This document shows, piece after piece, positions 18,156-26,104 of a DNA stretch of 64,000 nt. Position numbers and translations under genes: made by a program. Within the stretch, counting starts at the first letter, position 1. Each line of letters opens with the position of its first letter. This stretch comes from Quadrisphaera setariae (GTDB lineage: Bacteria > Actinomycetota > Actinomycetes > Actinomycetales > Quadrisphaeraceae), in contig NZ_VKAC01000007.1 in assembly GCF_008041935.1 (NCBI RefSeq), positions 248,001-312,000 on the forward strand, written 5' to 3'. The notes below the pieces were generated by a model. That model was not told the DNA's origin, did not search any database, and was given only the letters and a program-made list of their open reading frames with translations.

Positions 18156-19691
18156 GTGGCGTCGGAGGTCAGCGCAGAGGCGCAGGCGAGCGGGAGCACG
18201 AGCCAGGGCAAGGGGCTCGCCACGGGCACCCTCGGCCTGTGGGGCAACACCGTCATCGGCCTGGCCTCGACCGCCCCGGCGTACGGCCTGGCGGCCACGC
18301 TCGGCTACCTGGGCGTGGGTGAGAAGGCGCCGGCGATGTTCATCGTCGCCTTCATCCCCATGGTGCTCACCGCCATCGCCTACCAGCAGCTCAACCGGGC
18401 CGTGCCCGACTGCGGCACCACCTTCACCTGGGCCACCAAGGCGTTCGGCCCCGTCGTCGGCTGGATGGGCGGCTGGGGCGTGGCCGTCTCGGCGATCATC
18501 GTGCTGGCCAACGTCGCGGAGATCGCGGCGATCTACACGCTGCGGGTGGTCGGGCTGGACGGCCTCGCCGACAGCCAGTGGGGGCGCATGGTGTTCGCCG
18601 TGGCCTTCATCGCGGTGATGACCTACGTCAGCTACCGCGGCATCCTCCTCTCCGAGCGCATGCAGAACGTGCTGGTGGCCTGGCAGTTCCTCTTCCTCGT
18701 GGTGCTGGCCGCCTGGGCGCTCGTGGCCGTCTACAGCGGCTCCGCGGGGCCCCAGGCCGTGCGCCCCGAGGTCGGCTGGTTCATCCCCACGGGGATCGGC
18801 TTCAGCGACGCCGTGGCCGCGATCGTGCTGTGCATCTTCCTGTACTGGGGCTGGGACGCCTGCCTGGCCGTCAACGAGGAGAGCAAGGACCCCGACCGCA
18901 TCCCCGGCCGCGCCGCGACGCTCGCGACGATCATCCTCGTGGTGACCTTCACCGCCGTCGCCACGGCCATCCAGGCCTACAGCGGCTTTGGGACCACCGG
19001 GATCGGGCTGAACAACCCCGAGAACGCCGACGACACCATCACGGTGCTGGGCGACCCGCTGGGCGGCCCCGTCCTCGCCGTCCTGCTGATGATCACGATC
19101 GCGGTGTCGGCGGCCGCCTCCACGCAGTCGACCATCCTCCCCACGGCGCGCGGCACGCTCGCCATGGCGGTCTACAAGGCGCTGCCGCCCCAGTTCGGCA
19201 CGGTGCACCCGCGGTTCAAGACGCCCAGCTTCTCGACGACGGTGATGGGCGCGACGGCCGTCGGCTTCTACGTGCTGCTCTCGCTGATCAGCACCAACGC
19301 CCTGGCCGACTCCATCGCGAGCCTCGGCCTGGCGGTGGCGTTCTACTACGGCATCACGAGCTTCGCGTGCGTGTGGTTCTTCCGCGGCACGCTGCGGCAG
19401 TCGGCGGCGCACCTGTGGCTGCGCGGAGTCCTGCCGTTCCTCGGCGGCGTCTTCATGCTCGTGATCTTCGGCTACAGCGTCGTCGACATGGCCAGGCGCG
19501 ACTACGGCGAGACGGTCATCGGCGGCGTCGGCGGCGTCTTCGTGCTGGGCGTCGGCATGCTCGCGCTCGGGGTGCCGCTGATGCTCCTGTGCGCCATCCG
19601 CCTGCGAGCGTTCTTCCGAGGGGAGACCCTCAACGCGCGCACCGAGGTGCTGGTGCCCGACACGGGGGCGCCGCCGGTCGCCGGCCTCTGA
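18156..19691 (+). CDS. APC family amino acid permease
   Basis: A 511-residue transporter with about 12 membrane segments. The N-terminal LGLWGNTVIGLASTAPAYGLAATLG is the first broken helix of the APC fold, and FLYWGWDACLAVNEESKDP in segment 6 carries the conserved EES loop. The GTG at 18156 sits after gacgaggagg. It is divergent from the saccharopine-dehydrogenase-like gene and followed by a long terminator-like hairpin before the Lrp gene. Amino acids or polyamines are the likely cargo; specificity is not visible. Confidence 0.88.
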   Translation: MASEVSAEAQASGSTSQGKGLATGTLGLWGNTVIGLASTAPAYGLAATLGYLGVGEKAPAMFIVAFIPMVLTAIAYQQLNRAVPDCGTTFTWATKAFGPVVGWMGGWGVAVSAIIVLANVAEIAAIYTLRVVGLDGLADSQWGRMVFAVAFIAVMTYVSYRGILLSERMQNVLVAWQFLFLVVLAAWALVAVYSGSAGPQAVRPEVGWFIPTGIGFSDAVAAIVLCIFLYWGWDACLAVNEESKDPDRIPGRAATLATIILVVTFTAVATAIQAYSGFGTTGIGLNNPENADDTITVLGDPLGGPVLAVLLMITIAVSAAASTQSTILPTARGTLAMAVYKALPPQFGTVHPRFKTPSFSTTVMGATAVGFYVLLSLISTNALADSIASLGLAVAFYYGITSFACVWFFRGTLRQSAAHLWLRGVLPFLGGVFMLVIFGYSVVDMARRDYGETVIGGVGGVFVLGVGMLALGVPLMLLCAIRLRAFFRGETLNARTEVLVPDTGAPPVAGL

Positions 19692-19702
19692 CCTCGAGCC
19701 CC

Positions 19703-19756
19703 GGGGCGACGGTTTCCGCAGCGATCTCTGAGGATCGCCACGGAAACCGTCGCCCC
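19703..19756. terminator. Long perfect hairpin after APC permease
   Basis: Arms 19703-19718 and 19741-19756 are perfectly complementary over 16 bp (ggggcgacggtttccg). A CA/CA mismatch follows, then an inner 6-bp stem (gcgatc/gatcgc) with a 6-nt loop. It sits 12 bp after the permease stop and is followed by ttcttgtct, so it is most likely an intrinsic terminator. Confidence 0.8.
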
Positions 19757-19796
19757 TTCTTGTCTCCGCCACCGATCAGGTGCATCCTCGGGAGGC

Positions 19797-20261
19797 ATGA
19801 GCACCCGCTCCAGCCCCCTCCTCGACGAGACCTCCAAGCGCATCGTCGAGCACCTGCAGGCGGACGGCCGCCGCTCCTACGCGGCCATCGCCGCCGACGT
19901 GGGGCTCTCCGAGGCGGCCGTGCGCCAGCGCGTGGCTCGCCTCCTCGAGGCGGGCGTCATGCAGATCGTCGCCGTCACCGACCCCCTGCAGGTCGGCTTC
20001 CCGCGCCAGGCGATGGTCGGCGTCCGCTGCTCCGGTGACACCACCGAGGTGGCGGCCGCCCTGGCCGAGCTGTCGGAGGTCACCTACGTCGTGGTGACGG
20101 CGGGCACCTTCGACGTGCTCCTCGAGGTGGTCTGCGAGGACGACGACCGCCTGCTCGACCTGCTCTCGCGGCGCATCCGCGCCGTCCCGGGCGTCACCTC
20201 CACCGAGACGCTCGTCTACCTCAAGCTCATCAAGCAGCGCTACGACTGGGGAACCCGATGA
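19797..20261 (+). CDS. Lrp/AsnC family transcriptional regulator
   Basis: A 154-residue regulator. Residues 8-55 form the winged helix (KRIVEHLQADGRRSYAAIAADVGLSEAAVRQRVARLL). Residues 70-145 form the ligand-binding RAM domain (VGFPRQAMVGVRCSGDTTEVAAAL, YVVVTAGTFDVLLEVVCEDD). The stop overlaps the aminotransferase start by 4 bp (ATGA), so the two are translationally coupled, and the regulator probably senses an amino acid related to that enzyme's substrate. Its target promoters likely include its own, just after the 19703-19756 hairpin. Confidence 0.92.
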   Translation: MSTRSSPLLDETSKRIVEHLQADGRRSYAAIAADVGLSEAAVRQRVARLLEAGVMQIVAVTDPLQVGFPRQAMVGVRCSGDTTEVAAALAELSEVTYVVVTAGTFDVLLEVVCEDDDRLLDLLSRRIRAVPGVTSTETLVYLKLIKQRYDWGTR

Positions 20262-21676
20262 CGACGACTCCGCTCGACCGCACGCCCACCACCGCCTCAG
20301 CGGGCACCACGCCCGCGGGGACCCCGCGGGCCCAGGCCGCGCGAGACCACCTGTGGGGCCACTTCACCCGGCAGTCCGCCTGGGAGAAGAGCGTCCCGGT
20401 GATCACCCGCGGCGAGGGCTGCTGGATCTACGACGACGCCGGCAAGCGCTACTTCGACGGGCTGGCGGGCCTGTTCACCGTGCAGGCCGGCCACGGGCGG
20501 CGCGAGCTGGCCGAGGCCGCCGCCAAGCAGGCGGGCGAGCTCGCGTTCTTCCCGCTGTGGTCCTACGCCACGCCGCCCGCCATCGACCTGGCGGAGCGAC
20601 TGGCCGCGCACACCCCCGGCGACCTCGACCGGGTCTTCTTCACCACCGGTGGCGGCGAGGCGGTGGAGACCGCCTGGAAGCTGGCCAAGAACCACTTCAA
20701 GCTGGTCGGCAAGCCGATGAAGACCAAGGTCATCAGCCGGTCCGTGGCCTACCACGGCACCCCGCAGGGGGCCCTGGCCATCACGGGCATCCCCGCGGCC
20801 AAGGCCGTCTTCGAGCCGCTGGTGCCGGGCGGGTTCCGGGTGCCGAACACCAACTCCTACCGCGCGCCCGAGCACCTGCGGGACGACCCGGAGGCCTTCG
20901 GCCGGTGGGCCGCCGACCGCGTCGAGGAGGCCATCGAGTTCGAGGGCCCCGAGACCGTCGCGGCGGTCTTCCTCGAGCCGGTGCAGAACTCCGGCGGGTG
21001 CTTCCCGCCGCCGCCGGGCTACTTCCAGCGGGTGCGGGAGATCTGCGACCGCCACGACGTGCTGCTCGTCTCCGACGAGGTGATCTGCGCGTTCGGGCGG
21101 ATCGGGTCGATGTTCGCCTGCACCGACCTCGGCTACACCCCCGACATCATCACGTGCGCCAAGGGCATGACCAGCGGCTACTCCCCCATCGGCGCGTGCA
21201 TCGCCTCCGAGCGCGTCTACGAGCCGTTCAAGCACGGCACGACGTCGTTCGCCCACGGGTACACCTTCGGTGGACACCCGGTCTCGGCGGCGGTGGCGAT
21301 GGCCAACCTCGACATCTTCGAGCGGGAGGGGCTCAACGACCACGTGCACCGGAACGCACCGGCGTTCCGGGCGACGCTGGAGAAGCTGCTCGACCTGCCC
21401 ATCGTCGGCGACGTGCGCGGCGAGGGCTTCTTCTACGGGATCGAGCTGGTCAAGGACAAGGCCACGCGGGAGACGTTCTCCGGAGACGAGGCCGAACGGC
21501 TGCTGCGCGGGTTCCTCTCGGGGGCACTGTTCGAGGCGGGGCTGTACTGCCGCGCCGACGACCGCGGCGACCCGGTGATCCAGCTCTCCCCGCCGCTCAT
21601 CGCGGACCAGTCCGACTTCGACCTCATCGAGGCGACGCTTCGCGACGTCCTCACCCGCGCCTGGGCGCTCCTCTGA
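20258..21676 (+). CDS. Class III aminotransferase
   Basis: A 472-residue PLP enzyme. It shows FFTTGGGEAVETAWKLAKNHFK (cofactor phosphate loop), ISRSVAYHGTPQGALAITG, LLVSDEVICAFGRIG (PLP aspartate) and TCAKGMTSGYSPIGA (Schiff-base lysine). It belongs to the branch annotated as aspartate aminotransferase family, near putrescine/beta-alanine:pyruvate types, and differs clearly from GabT at 10195. It is coupled to the Lrp gene by a 4-bp overlap. With the APC permease and saccharopine-type dehydrogenase it suggests catabolism of a diamine or a basic amino acid; the exact amino donor is unknown. Confidence 0.88.
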   Translation: MTTTPLDRTPTTASAGTTPAGTPRAQAARDHLWGHFTRQSAWEKSVPVITRGEGCWIYDDAGKRYFDGLAGLFTVQAGHGRRELAEAAAKQAGELAFFPLWSYATPPAIDLAERLAAHTPGDLDRVFFTTGGGEAVETAWKLAKNHFKLVGKPMKTKVISRSVAYHGTPQGALAITGIPAAKAVFEPLVPGGFRVPNTNSYRAPEHLRDDPEAFGRWAADRVEEAIEFEGPETVAAVFLEPVQNSGGCFPPPPGYFQRVREICDRHDVLLVSDEVICAFGRIGSMFACTDLGYTPDIITCAKGMTSGYSPIGACIASERVYEPFKHGTTSFAHGYTFGGHPVSAAVAMANLDIFEREGLNDHVHRNAPAFRATLEKLLDLPIVGDVRGEGFFYGIELVKDKATRETFSGDEAERLLRGFLSGALFEAGLYCRADDRGDPVIQLSPPLIADQSDFDLIEATLRDVLTRAWALL

Positions 21677-21743
21677 CGGAGGACCTGCTCCGGCTGGGTG
21701 GCCGGCTGCCCGTGACCACGGGCCGTCGGCCACCCTGGTCGGC

Positions 21744-22142
21744 GTGGACCTGACCCCTGCGGCCCTGGCCTTCGTCACCGAGCGCCGCCTCGCGACCCTC
21801 ACCACCCACCGCCCCGACGGCACAGCGCACGTGGTGCCGGTGGGCTTCACGTGGGACGCCGAGGCGGGCGTCGCCCGCGTCACCGCCCGGAGCACCTCCC
21901 GCAAGGTGCGCAACGCCCGGCTCGCCGAGACCACCGGCGGCCGGGCGGTGCTGTGCTCCTTCGAGAGGGCGCAGTGGATCACCCTCGAGGGACCGGTGCG
22001 GGTCCGGGAGGAGCCGGAGGTCGTCGCTGACGCGGTCGCCCGCTACGCCGTCCGCTACGAGCGCACGCCCCGGGAGGACCCGCTGCGCGTGGTCGTCGAG
22101 ATCACCGTCGACCGGGTCATGAGCTCCTCCCACCTGCGCTGA
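21744..22142 (+). CDS. PPOX-class F420-dependent oxidoreductase
   Basis: A 132-residue split-beta-barrel protein from a GTG at 21744. RLATLTTHRPDGTAHVVPVGFTWD, ARSTSRKVRNARLAE and RAVLCSFERAQWITLEGPVRV match the short F420-binding PPOX/FDOR-B family of actinobacteria. F420 use is inferred from family; the substrate is unknown. The last 26 bases overlap the 3' end of the convergent membrane-protein gene. Confidence 0.85.
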   Translation: MDLTPAALAFVTERRLATLTTHRPDGTAHVVPVGFTWDAEAGVARVTARSTSRKVRNARLAETTGGRAVLCSFERAQWITLEGPVRVREEPEVVADAVARYAVRYERTPREDPLRVVVEITVDRVMSSSHLR

Positions 22143-22629
22143 GGCGCTGCGCCCTCCGCCGGCCGCGCAGGACGGCCACCGCGACCACCACGACGCCGAG
22201 CACGGCGCCGATGACGAGGCCCTTGGCCATGCCCCCGGAGAACCCGTCCGTCGAGCCCTGCACCCTGACGACACCGGCGCAGAAGGCGACGCCGAGCACG
22301 AGCCACGCGACGACGCGTCCGCGCAGCGGCTTCACGCCGCGGGTGTCCGCACCGAGGATGCCTCGGGCCCTCGCGTACCCCAGGACCACCCACGACGCCA
22401 GACCGGGCGCCACGAACAGCAGCAGCGCGTACGGCACGGCGGGCGCCCCACCGACCCACACGGACACCACCGCGACGACGGGCAGCAGCCACAGCAGCAG
22501 CTGGAAGCCGACGGCGCTGGCCTCGTTCCAGACGTCGCGCTGGTGCTCGTCGTCGTAGAACGGGCTCCCGAGGTCACCCACCCGCCCGGCCGCCCGGACG
22601 AACCACCCGTCACGCACCCGCTCGCTCAC
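22117..22629 (-). CDS. Four-helix membrane protein paired with XRE repressor
   Basis: A 170-residue protein with a soluble N-terminus (VGDLGSPFYDDEHQRDVWNEA) and about four membrane segments (positions about 40-60, 63-83, 103-122, 130-153). It starts at a GTG overlapping the XRE stop by 4 bp, with ggggag upstream, so it is translationally coupled to the regulator. Small XRE plus membrane-protein pairs of this kind are widespread and of unknown function. No enzyme motif seen. Confidence 0.75.
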   Translation of the reverse strand: MSERVRDGWFVRAAGRVGDLGSPFYDDEHQRDVWNEASAVGFQLLLWLLPVVAVVSVWVGGAPAVPYALLLFVAPGLASWVVLGYARARGILGADTRGVKPLRGRVVAWLVLGVAFCAGVVRVQGSTDGFSGGMAKGLVIGAVLGVVVVAVAVLRGRRRAQRLSAGGRSS

Positions 22630-22889
22630 CGCTGCTCCCCTCCTGCTGCCGCGCTCGCGGCTCCTGCCGCCTCGGGCTGCTGCCCGAACAGCTCCTCGAC
22701 GCTCCGGCCCAGCCGGGCCGAGATGGCCAGCGCCAGGTAGACCGACGGGGCGTAGTCGCCCGCCTCGACGGCGACGACCGTCTGCCGCGTCACCCCTGCT
22801 GCCGCCGCGAGGTCGGCCTGGGTGAGCCCCAGCACCGCTCGCGCTGCGCGGACCCCGTTGCTCCGGCCCCTCGCTGATGCCCTACCCAC
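22626..22889 (-). CDS. XRE-family transcriptional regulator
   Basis: An 87-residue DNA-binding protein, almost wholly one helix-turn-helix domain: VRAARAVLGLTQADLAAAAG, VTRQTVVAVEAGDYAPSVYL and ALAISARLGRSVEELFG. This subgroup (YozG-like) usually represses its own operon with a membrane-protein partner. The GTG at 22887-22889 lies 8 bp inside a palindrome at 22898-22915, so the transcript may be leaderless or have a very short leader. The longer upstream frame would read through the operator and is rejected. Confidence 0.85.
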   Translation of the reverse strand: MGRASARGRSNGVRAARAVLGLTQADLAAAAGVTRQTVVAVEAGDYAPSVYLALAISARLGRSVEELFGQQPEAAGAASAAAGGEQR

Positions 22890-22897
22890 ACCTCTAA

Positions 22898-22922
22898 TGT
22901 CGGGTAAACCCGACACTGTGTC
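22898..22922. promoter_or_regulatory. Probable operator of the XRE/membrane-protein operon
   Basis: TGTCGGG-TAAA-CCCGACA (22898-22915) is a perfect 7-bp inverted repeat. It is followed at once by GACAC-T-GTGTC (22912-22922, overlapping), and a further half site CCCGACAC lies at 22951-22958. The site sits just upstream of the XRE start and between divergent genes, where an autorepressor would bind. The AT-poor genome makes the TAAA centre stand out. Confidence 0.7.
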
Positions 22923-22995
22923 AAGTAGATGCGACAAGAAGTCGAGGGAACCCGACACCCTTCCCCGTGTCGCCCTCTCCCGGCACACTGCTGCC

Positions 22996-23565
22996 GTGGC
23001 CATCCCGCTGCCCGACCTCGTCGTTCCCGACACCACCGCGTGGGCCGCGTGGCTCGCCGAGAACGCCGAGACGTCCACCGGCGTGCGGCTCGCGCTGGCC
23101 AAGGGCGGCGCCACCGAGCCCACCTCGCTCCTGTACGAGCAGGCGGTGCTCGAGGCGCTGTGCCACGGCTGGATCGACGGGCAGGTGAGCAAGCGCGACG
23201 ACGCCAGCTACGCGATCCGCATGACGCCGCGCCGCCCGCGCTCGAACTGGTCGGCGGTGAACGTCCAGCGGGTCGCCGCGCTCGAGGCGGCCGGACGGAT
23301 GCGCCCGTGCGGGCTCGCGGAGGTGGCCGCCGCCCGCGCCGACGGCCGCTGGGAGCGCGCCTACGCCGGGTCGGCCACCATCGAGCCGCCGCCCGAGCTG
23401 GCGCAGGCGCTCGCCGCCGACCCGGCCGCCGCCGCCGTGTGGGAGGCGATGTCGCGAGGCGACCGCTACCCGTGGCTGTACCGGATGCACACCGTCAAGC
23501 GCCCCGAGACGCGGGCTCGGCACGTGGCGGCGCTCCTGGAGCAGCTGCGGTCAGCGCGTCCCTGA
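22996..23565 (+). CDS. YdeI/OmpD-associated family protein
   Basis: A 189-residue cytoplasmic protein from a GTG at 22996. TSLLYEQAVLEALCHGWIDG, IRMTPRRPRSNWSAVNVQRV and LAEVAAARADGRW are diagnostic of the OmdA/YdeI family, linked in enterobacteria to peptide or bacteriocin protection. Biochemical activity is unknown. It is divergent from the XRE gene and ends overlapping the 3' end of the convergent DedA-like gene by 15 bp. A longer open frame reaches back to 22822 but would overlap the XRE gene and operator. Confidence 0.82.
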   Translation: MAIPLPDLVVPDTTAWAAWLAENAETSTGVRLALAKGGATEPTSLLYEQAVLEALCHGWIDGQVSKRDDASYAIRMTPRRPRSNWSAVNVQRVAALEAAGRMRPCGLAEVAAARADGRWERAYAGSATIEPPPELAQALAADPAAAAVWEAMSRGDRYPWLYRMHTVKRPETRARHVAALLEQLRSARP

Positions 23566-24081
23566 GCGCTGGCGCGCCCTCACGACCGCCCGCACCACGA
23601 GGACGACGACGACGAGCGCCAGCGCGGTGAGCGCCGCTGCGCCCCACGCCGACCCCGTGGCCGCCGACAGCGCCGCGGTCCACGCCGCCCACCCGACCGT
23701 CGCGTAGATCGTCGCGTGCAGGGCGCACCCGACCAGCATCGCCGCGGTGTACCTGCCGTAGGGCATCCGCAGCAGCCCGGCGGCTCCGTTGACGGCCGTC
23801 TTGGTGCCGGTGGCCAGGAAGGAAGCCGGCACCGCGAGCAGGCCCCACCGCTCCACGGCCCGCGTGCCCCTCCCGGAGGAGACCCGGCGCAGCCAGCCGC
23901 CGGCGAGGACCACCCAGCGAGGACGCTCCTTCCGCGTCTCCCGCCCGCCGGTCGGCTCGCCGACCGACCAGGTGGCCACGAGGCGGGCCAGCCAGTAGGT
24001 CGCCTGGGTGCGCACCGCCGCCACCGCGAAGAAGAAGGCGAACAGCGCCCAGAACGGCGCGCCGTCGGTCCAGGCCGGCAC
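23551..24081 (-). CDS. DedA/SNARE-associated family membrane protein
   Basis: A 176-residue protein from a GTG at 24081 with about four to five hydrophobic segments. VERWGLLAVPASFLATGTKT, VNGAAGLLRMPYGRYTAAML and VGCALHATIYATVG match the C-terminal core of the DedA (VTT) domain, a lipid-transporter/scramblase-related fold. The canonical arginine of the DedA G-x-R-x-G region is not evident, so it may be a divergent member. It shares a short divergent region with pabB that contains an 11-bp tandem repeat. Confidence 0.65.
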   Translation of the reverse strand: MPAWTDGAPFWALFAFFFAVAAVRTQATYWLARLVATWSVGEPTGGRETRKERPRWVVLAGGWLRRVSSGRGTRAVERWGLLAVPASFLATGTKTAVNGAAGLLRMPYGRYTAAMLVGCALHATIYATVGWAAWTAALSAATGSAWGAAALTALALVVVVLVVRAVVRARQRSGTR

Positions 24082-24109
24082 GCCGTCGACGCTACCCGCC
24101 GCCGTGCTG

Positions 24110-24140
24110 GTCGGCTGCCGGTCGGCTGCCGGTCGGTCGG
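24110..24140. repeat. 11-bp tandem repeat between DedA-like gene and pabBC
   Basis: gtcggctgccg is repeated at 24110-24120 and 24121-24131, with a decayed third unit to about 24140. The unit is nearly the one at 53833-53876 (gtcggctcccg there), so the same sequence family occurs at two distant gene boundaries. Confidence 0.65.
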
Positions 24141-24211
24141 AGGCCCGGCTCCCGAGGCTGGTCGAGCGCTCGCGGGCCGGGCGTCCGGCAGCGGTCCGGC
24201 ACAATCCCGGG

Positions 24212-26068
24212 GTGCTCCGCACCGACGACCCGCAGGCCGGACGGGCGCTGCTCTTCGCCGCTTGCGGCCCCGGGGCACCGCCGCCGGGGCGGACGGTGGT
24301 CGCGCACCACCTCGACGAGGTGGTGCCCGCCCTCAAGGAGGTGCAGGCGGCCGTGGCGGCGGGGAGCTGGGCCGTGGGCTTCGTCGCCTACGAGGCGGCC
24401 CCCGCCCTCGACCCCGCGCTGGTCACCCGCCCCGCCGACCCCCGGCTGCCGCTGGTCTGGTTCGCGCTGGTGGACGAGCCCACCGCGGTGCCCGTGGTCG
24501 CCGCCGGCCCTCCCGACGGGGCGGCGCGCTGGTCGGCGGGGCCCTGGGAGCCGGACACCTCTTCCGCGGAGCACGCCGCCGCGGTGGCGGGGGTCCGCGA
24601 GCGCATCGCCCGCGGCGAGACCTACCAGGTGAACCTCACGCTGCGCCTGCGGGCGCCGTTCGCCGGCGACGCGGCGGCGCTGTACGCCGACCTCGTGCAC
24701 GCCCAGCGGGGCGACCACGGGGCGCTGCTCGACCTGCGCGCGTGGGGTGAGGACGTCGTGGTCGCCAGTGCGAGCCCGGAGGCGTTCTTCGCCGTCCACG
24801 ACGCGGCGGACCGCCGGCGGGTGGTCACCCGGCCGATGAAGGGGACGGCCCCCCGGGGCAGGTCGGCCGCGGAGGACGCGCTGGCGCTCGGGAGGCTGGC
24901 CGCGAGCGCGAAGGAGCGCGCGGAGAACGTCATGATCGTGGACCTGCTCCGCAACGACCTGCACCGCGTCTGCGAGCCGGGGTCGGTGGAGGTCACCGAG
25001 CTGCTGGCCGCCCAGACCTACCCCACGGTGCACCAGGTGGTCTCCACGGTGGAGGGGCGGCTGCGGGAGGGCACCTCGACGCTGGAGCTGTTCCGGGCGC
25101 TGTTCCCGTGCGGGTCGGTGACGGGCGCCCCCAAGGCGTCGACCATGCAGGCCGTCGCGGAGCTCGAGCGCTCGCCGCGCGGGGTGTACTGCGGGGCCGT
25201 CGGGTGGCTGGCGCCGCCGGGCGAGCCGGTGACCGCGCGCTTCTCGGTGGCCATCCGCACCGCGGTGGTGACCAGCGGCCCGGGGGGCGCTGAGGTCGCC
25301 TACGGCAGCGGCAGCGGCGTCACGTGGGGCTCGCGGGCCGGCGCGGAGCACCGCGAGGTGGTCGCGAAGGCCGCGGTGCTGGGGCACCGGGAGCAGCCCC
25401 ACGGCCTGCTGGAGACCCTCGCCCACCGCCCGGGTCTCGGCCTGGTGGACGTGGACCGCCACCTGCACCGGCTGCGCTCGTCCGCGGCGTTCTGCGGGAT
25501 CCCGCTCGACGCGGCGGCCGCGCGCGCCGCGCTCGACGACGCCGTGGCCCGGGCCCGGGCCCGCGTCGGCGGGCCGGGCGGGGACGGCGCCGCTGCGACC
25601 GCGTCGCTGCGCGTGCGCCTGGAGCTCTCCGCGGACGGTGCGCTGTCGGCGACGGCCGTCCCGCTGCCGCCCTCGGCGTCGTCCCCCGCGCGGCTGGTGG
25701 TGGACGGGGTGCCGCGCGTGCGCAGCGGCGACTGGTGGCCCCGGCACAAGACCACCCGCAGGGGGTGGATCGACGCGCTGCGGGCCGACCACCGCGTGGG
25801 TGGGGACGGTGGCCCCGACGAGGTGGTGTGGACCAACGAGCGCGGTGAGGTGTGCGAGGCGAGCACCGCCAACCTCGCGGTGCGCCTCGACGGGCGCTGG
25901 TGGACCCCGCCGGTGGAGTGCGGCGTGCTGCCCGGCGTGCTGCGGGAGCGGCTGCTGGAGTCGGCGCAGCTGGAGCTGCGGGTGCTCCACCCCGACGACC
26001 TGCGGCGCGCCGAGCGGCTCGCGGTGCTCAGCTCGCTGCGCGGGTGGCGTCCCGCCGTGCTGGCCTGA
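24212..26068 (+). CDS. pabB: Aminodeoxychorismate synthase component I fused to 4-amino-4-deoxychorismate lyase
   Basis: A 618-residue fusion for p-aminobenzoate and folate synthesis. Residues about 1-385 are PabB, which aminates chorismate: ARGETYQVNLTLRLRAPF, RPMKGTAPRGRSAAED, ENVMIVDLLRNDLHRVCEPG, and FPCGSVTGAPKASTMQAVAE with the active-site lysine. Residues about 395-618 are a class IV PLP aminotransferase fold of PabC type: LLETLAHRPGLGLVDVDRHL, WWPRHKTTRRGWIDAL (candidate PLP lysine), NERGEVCEASTANLAVRL and CGVLPGVLRERLL. The glutaminase subunit PabA is not adjacent. The GTG at 24212 gives the usual short N-terminus; the open frame back to 24008 lies inside the divergent gene. Confidence 0.9.
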   Translation: MLRTDDPQAGRALLFAACGPGAPPPGRTVVAHHLDEVVPALKEVQAAVAAGSWAVGFVAYEAAPALDPALVTRPADPRLPLVWFALVDEPTAVPVVAAGPPDGAARWSAGPWEPDTSSAEHAAAVAGVRERIARGETYQVNLTLRLRAPFAGDAAALYADLVHAQRGDHGALLDLRAWGEDVVVASASPEAFFAVHDAADRRRVVTRPMKGTAPRGRSAAEDALALGRLAASAKERAENVMIVDLLRNDLHRVCEPGSVEVTELLAAQTYPTVHQVVSTVEGRLREGTSTLELFRALFPCGSVTGAPKASTMQAVAELERSPRGVYCGAVGWLAPPGEPVTARFSVAIRTAVVTSGPGGAEVAYGSGSGVTWGSRAGAEHREVVAKAAVLGHREQPHGLLETLAHRPGLGLVDVDRHLHRLRSSAAFCGIPLDAAAARAALDDAVARARARVGGPGGDGAAATASLRVRLELSADGALSATAVPLPPSASSPARLVVDGVPRVRSGDWWPRHKTTRRGWIDALRADHRVGGDGGPDEVVWTNERGEVCEASTANLAVRLDGRWWTPPVECGVLPGVLRERLLESAQLELRVLHPDDLRRAERLAVLSSLRGWRPAVLA

Positions 26069-26104
26069 GCACCGCCGCCCCGGCCGCCAGCCCGGCCCTG
26101 CTCG

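Noticed and set aside
16005-19772. Minus-strand open frame of about 1255 codons
   Set aside because: Only its last 243 codons are a real ATPase; the rest is antisense to the permease and out of frame with the dehydrogenase.
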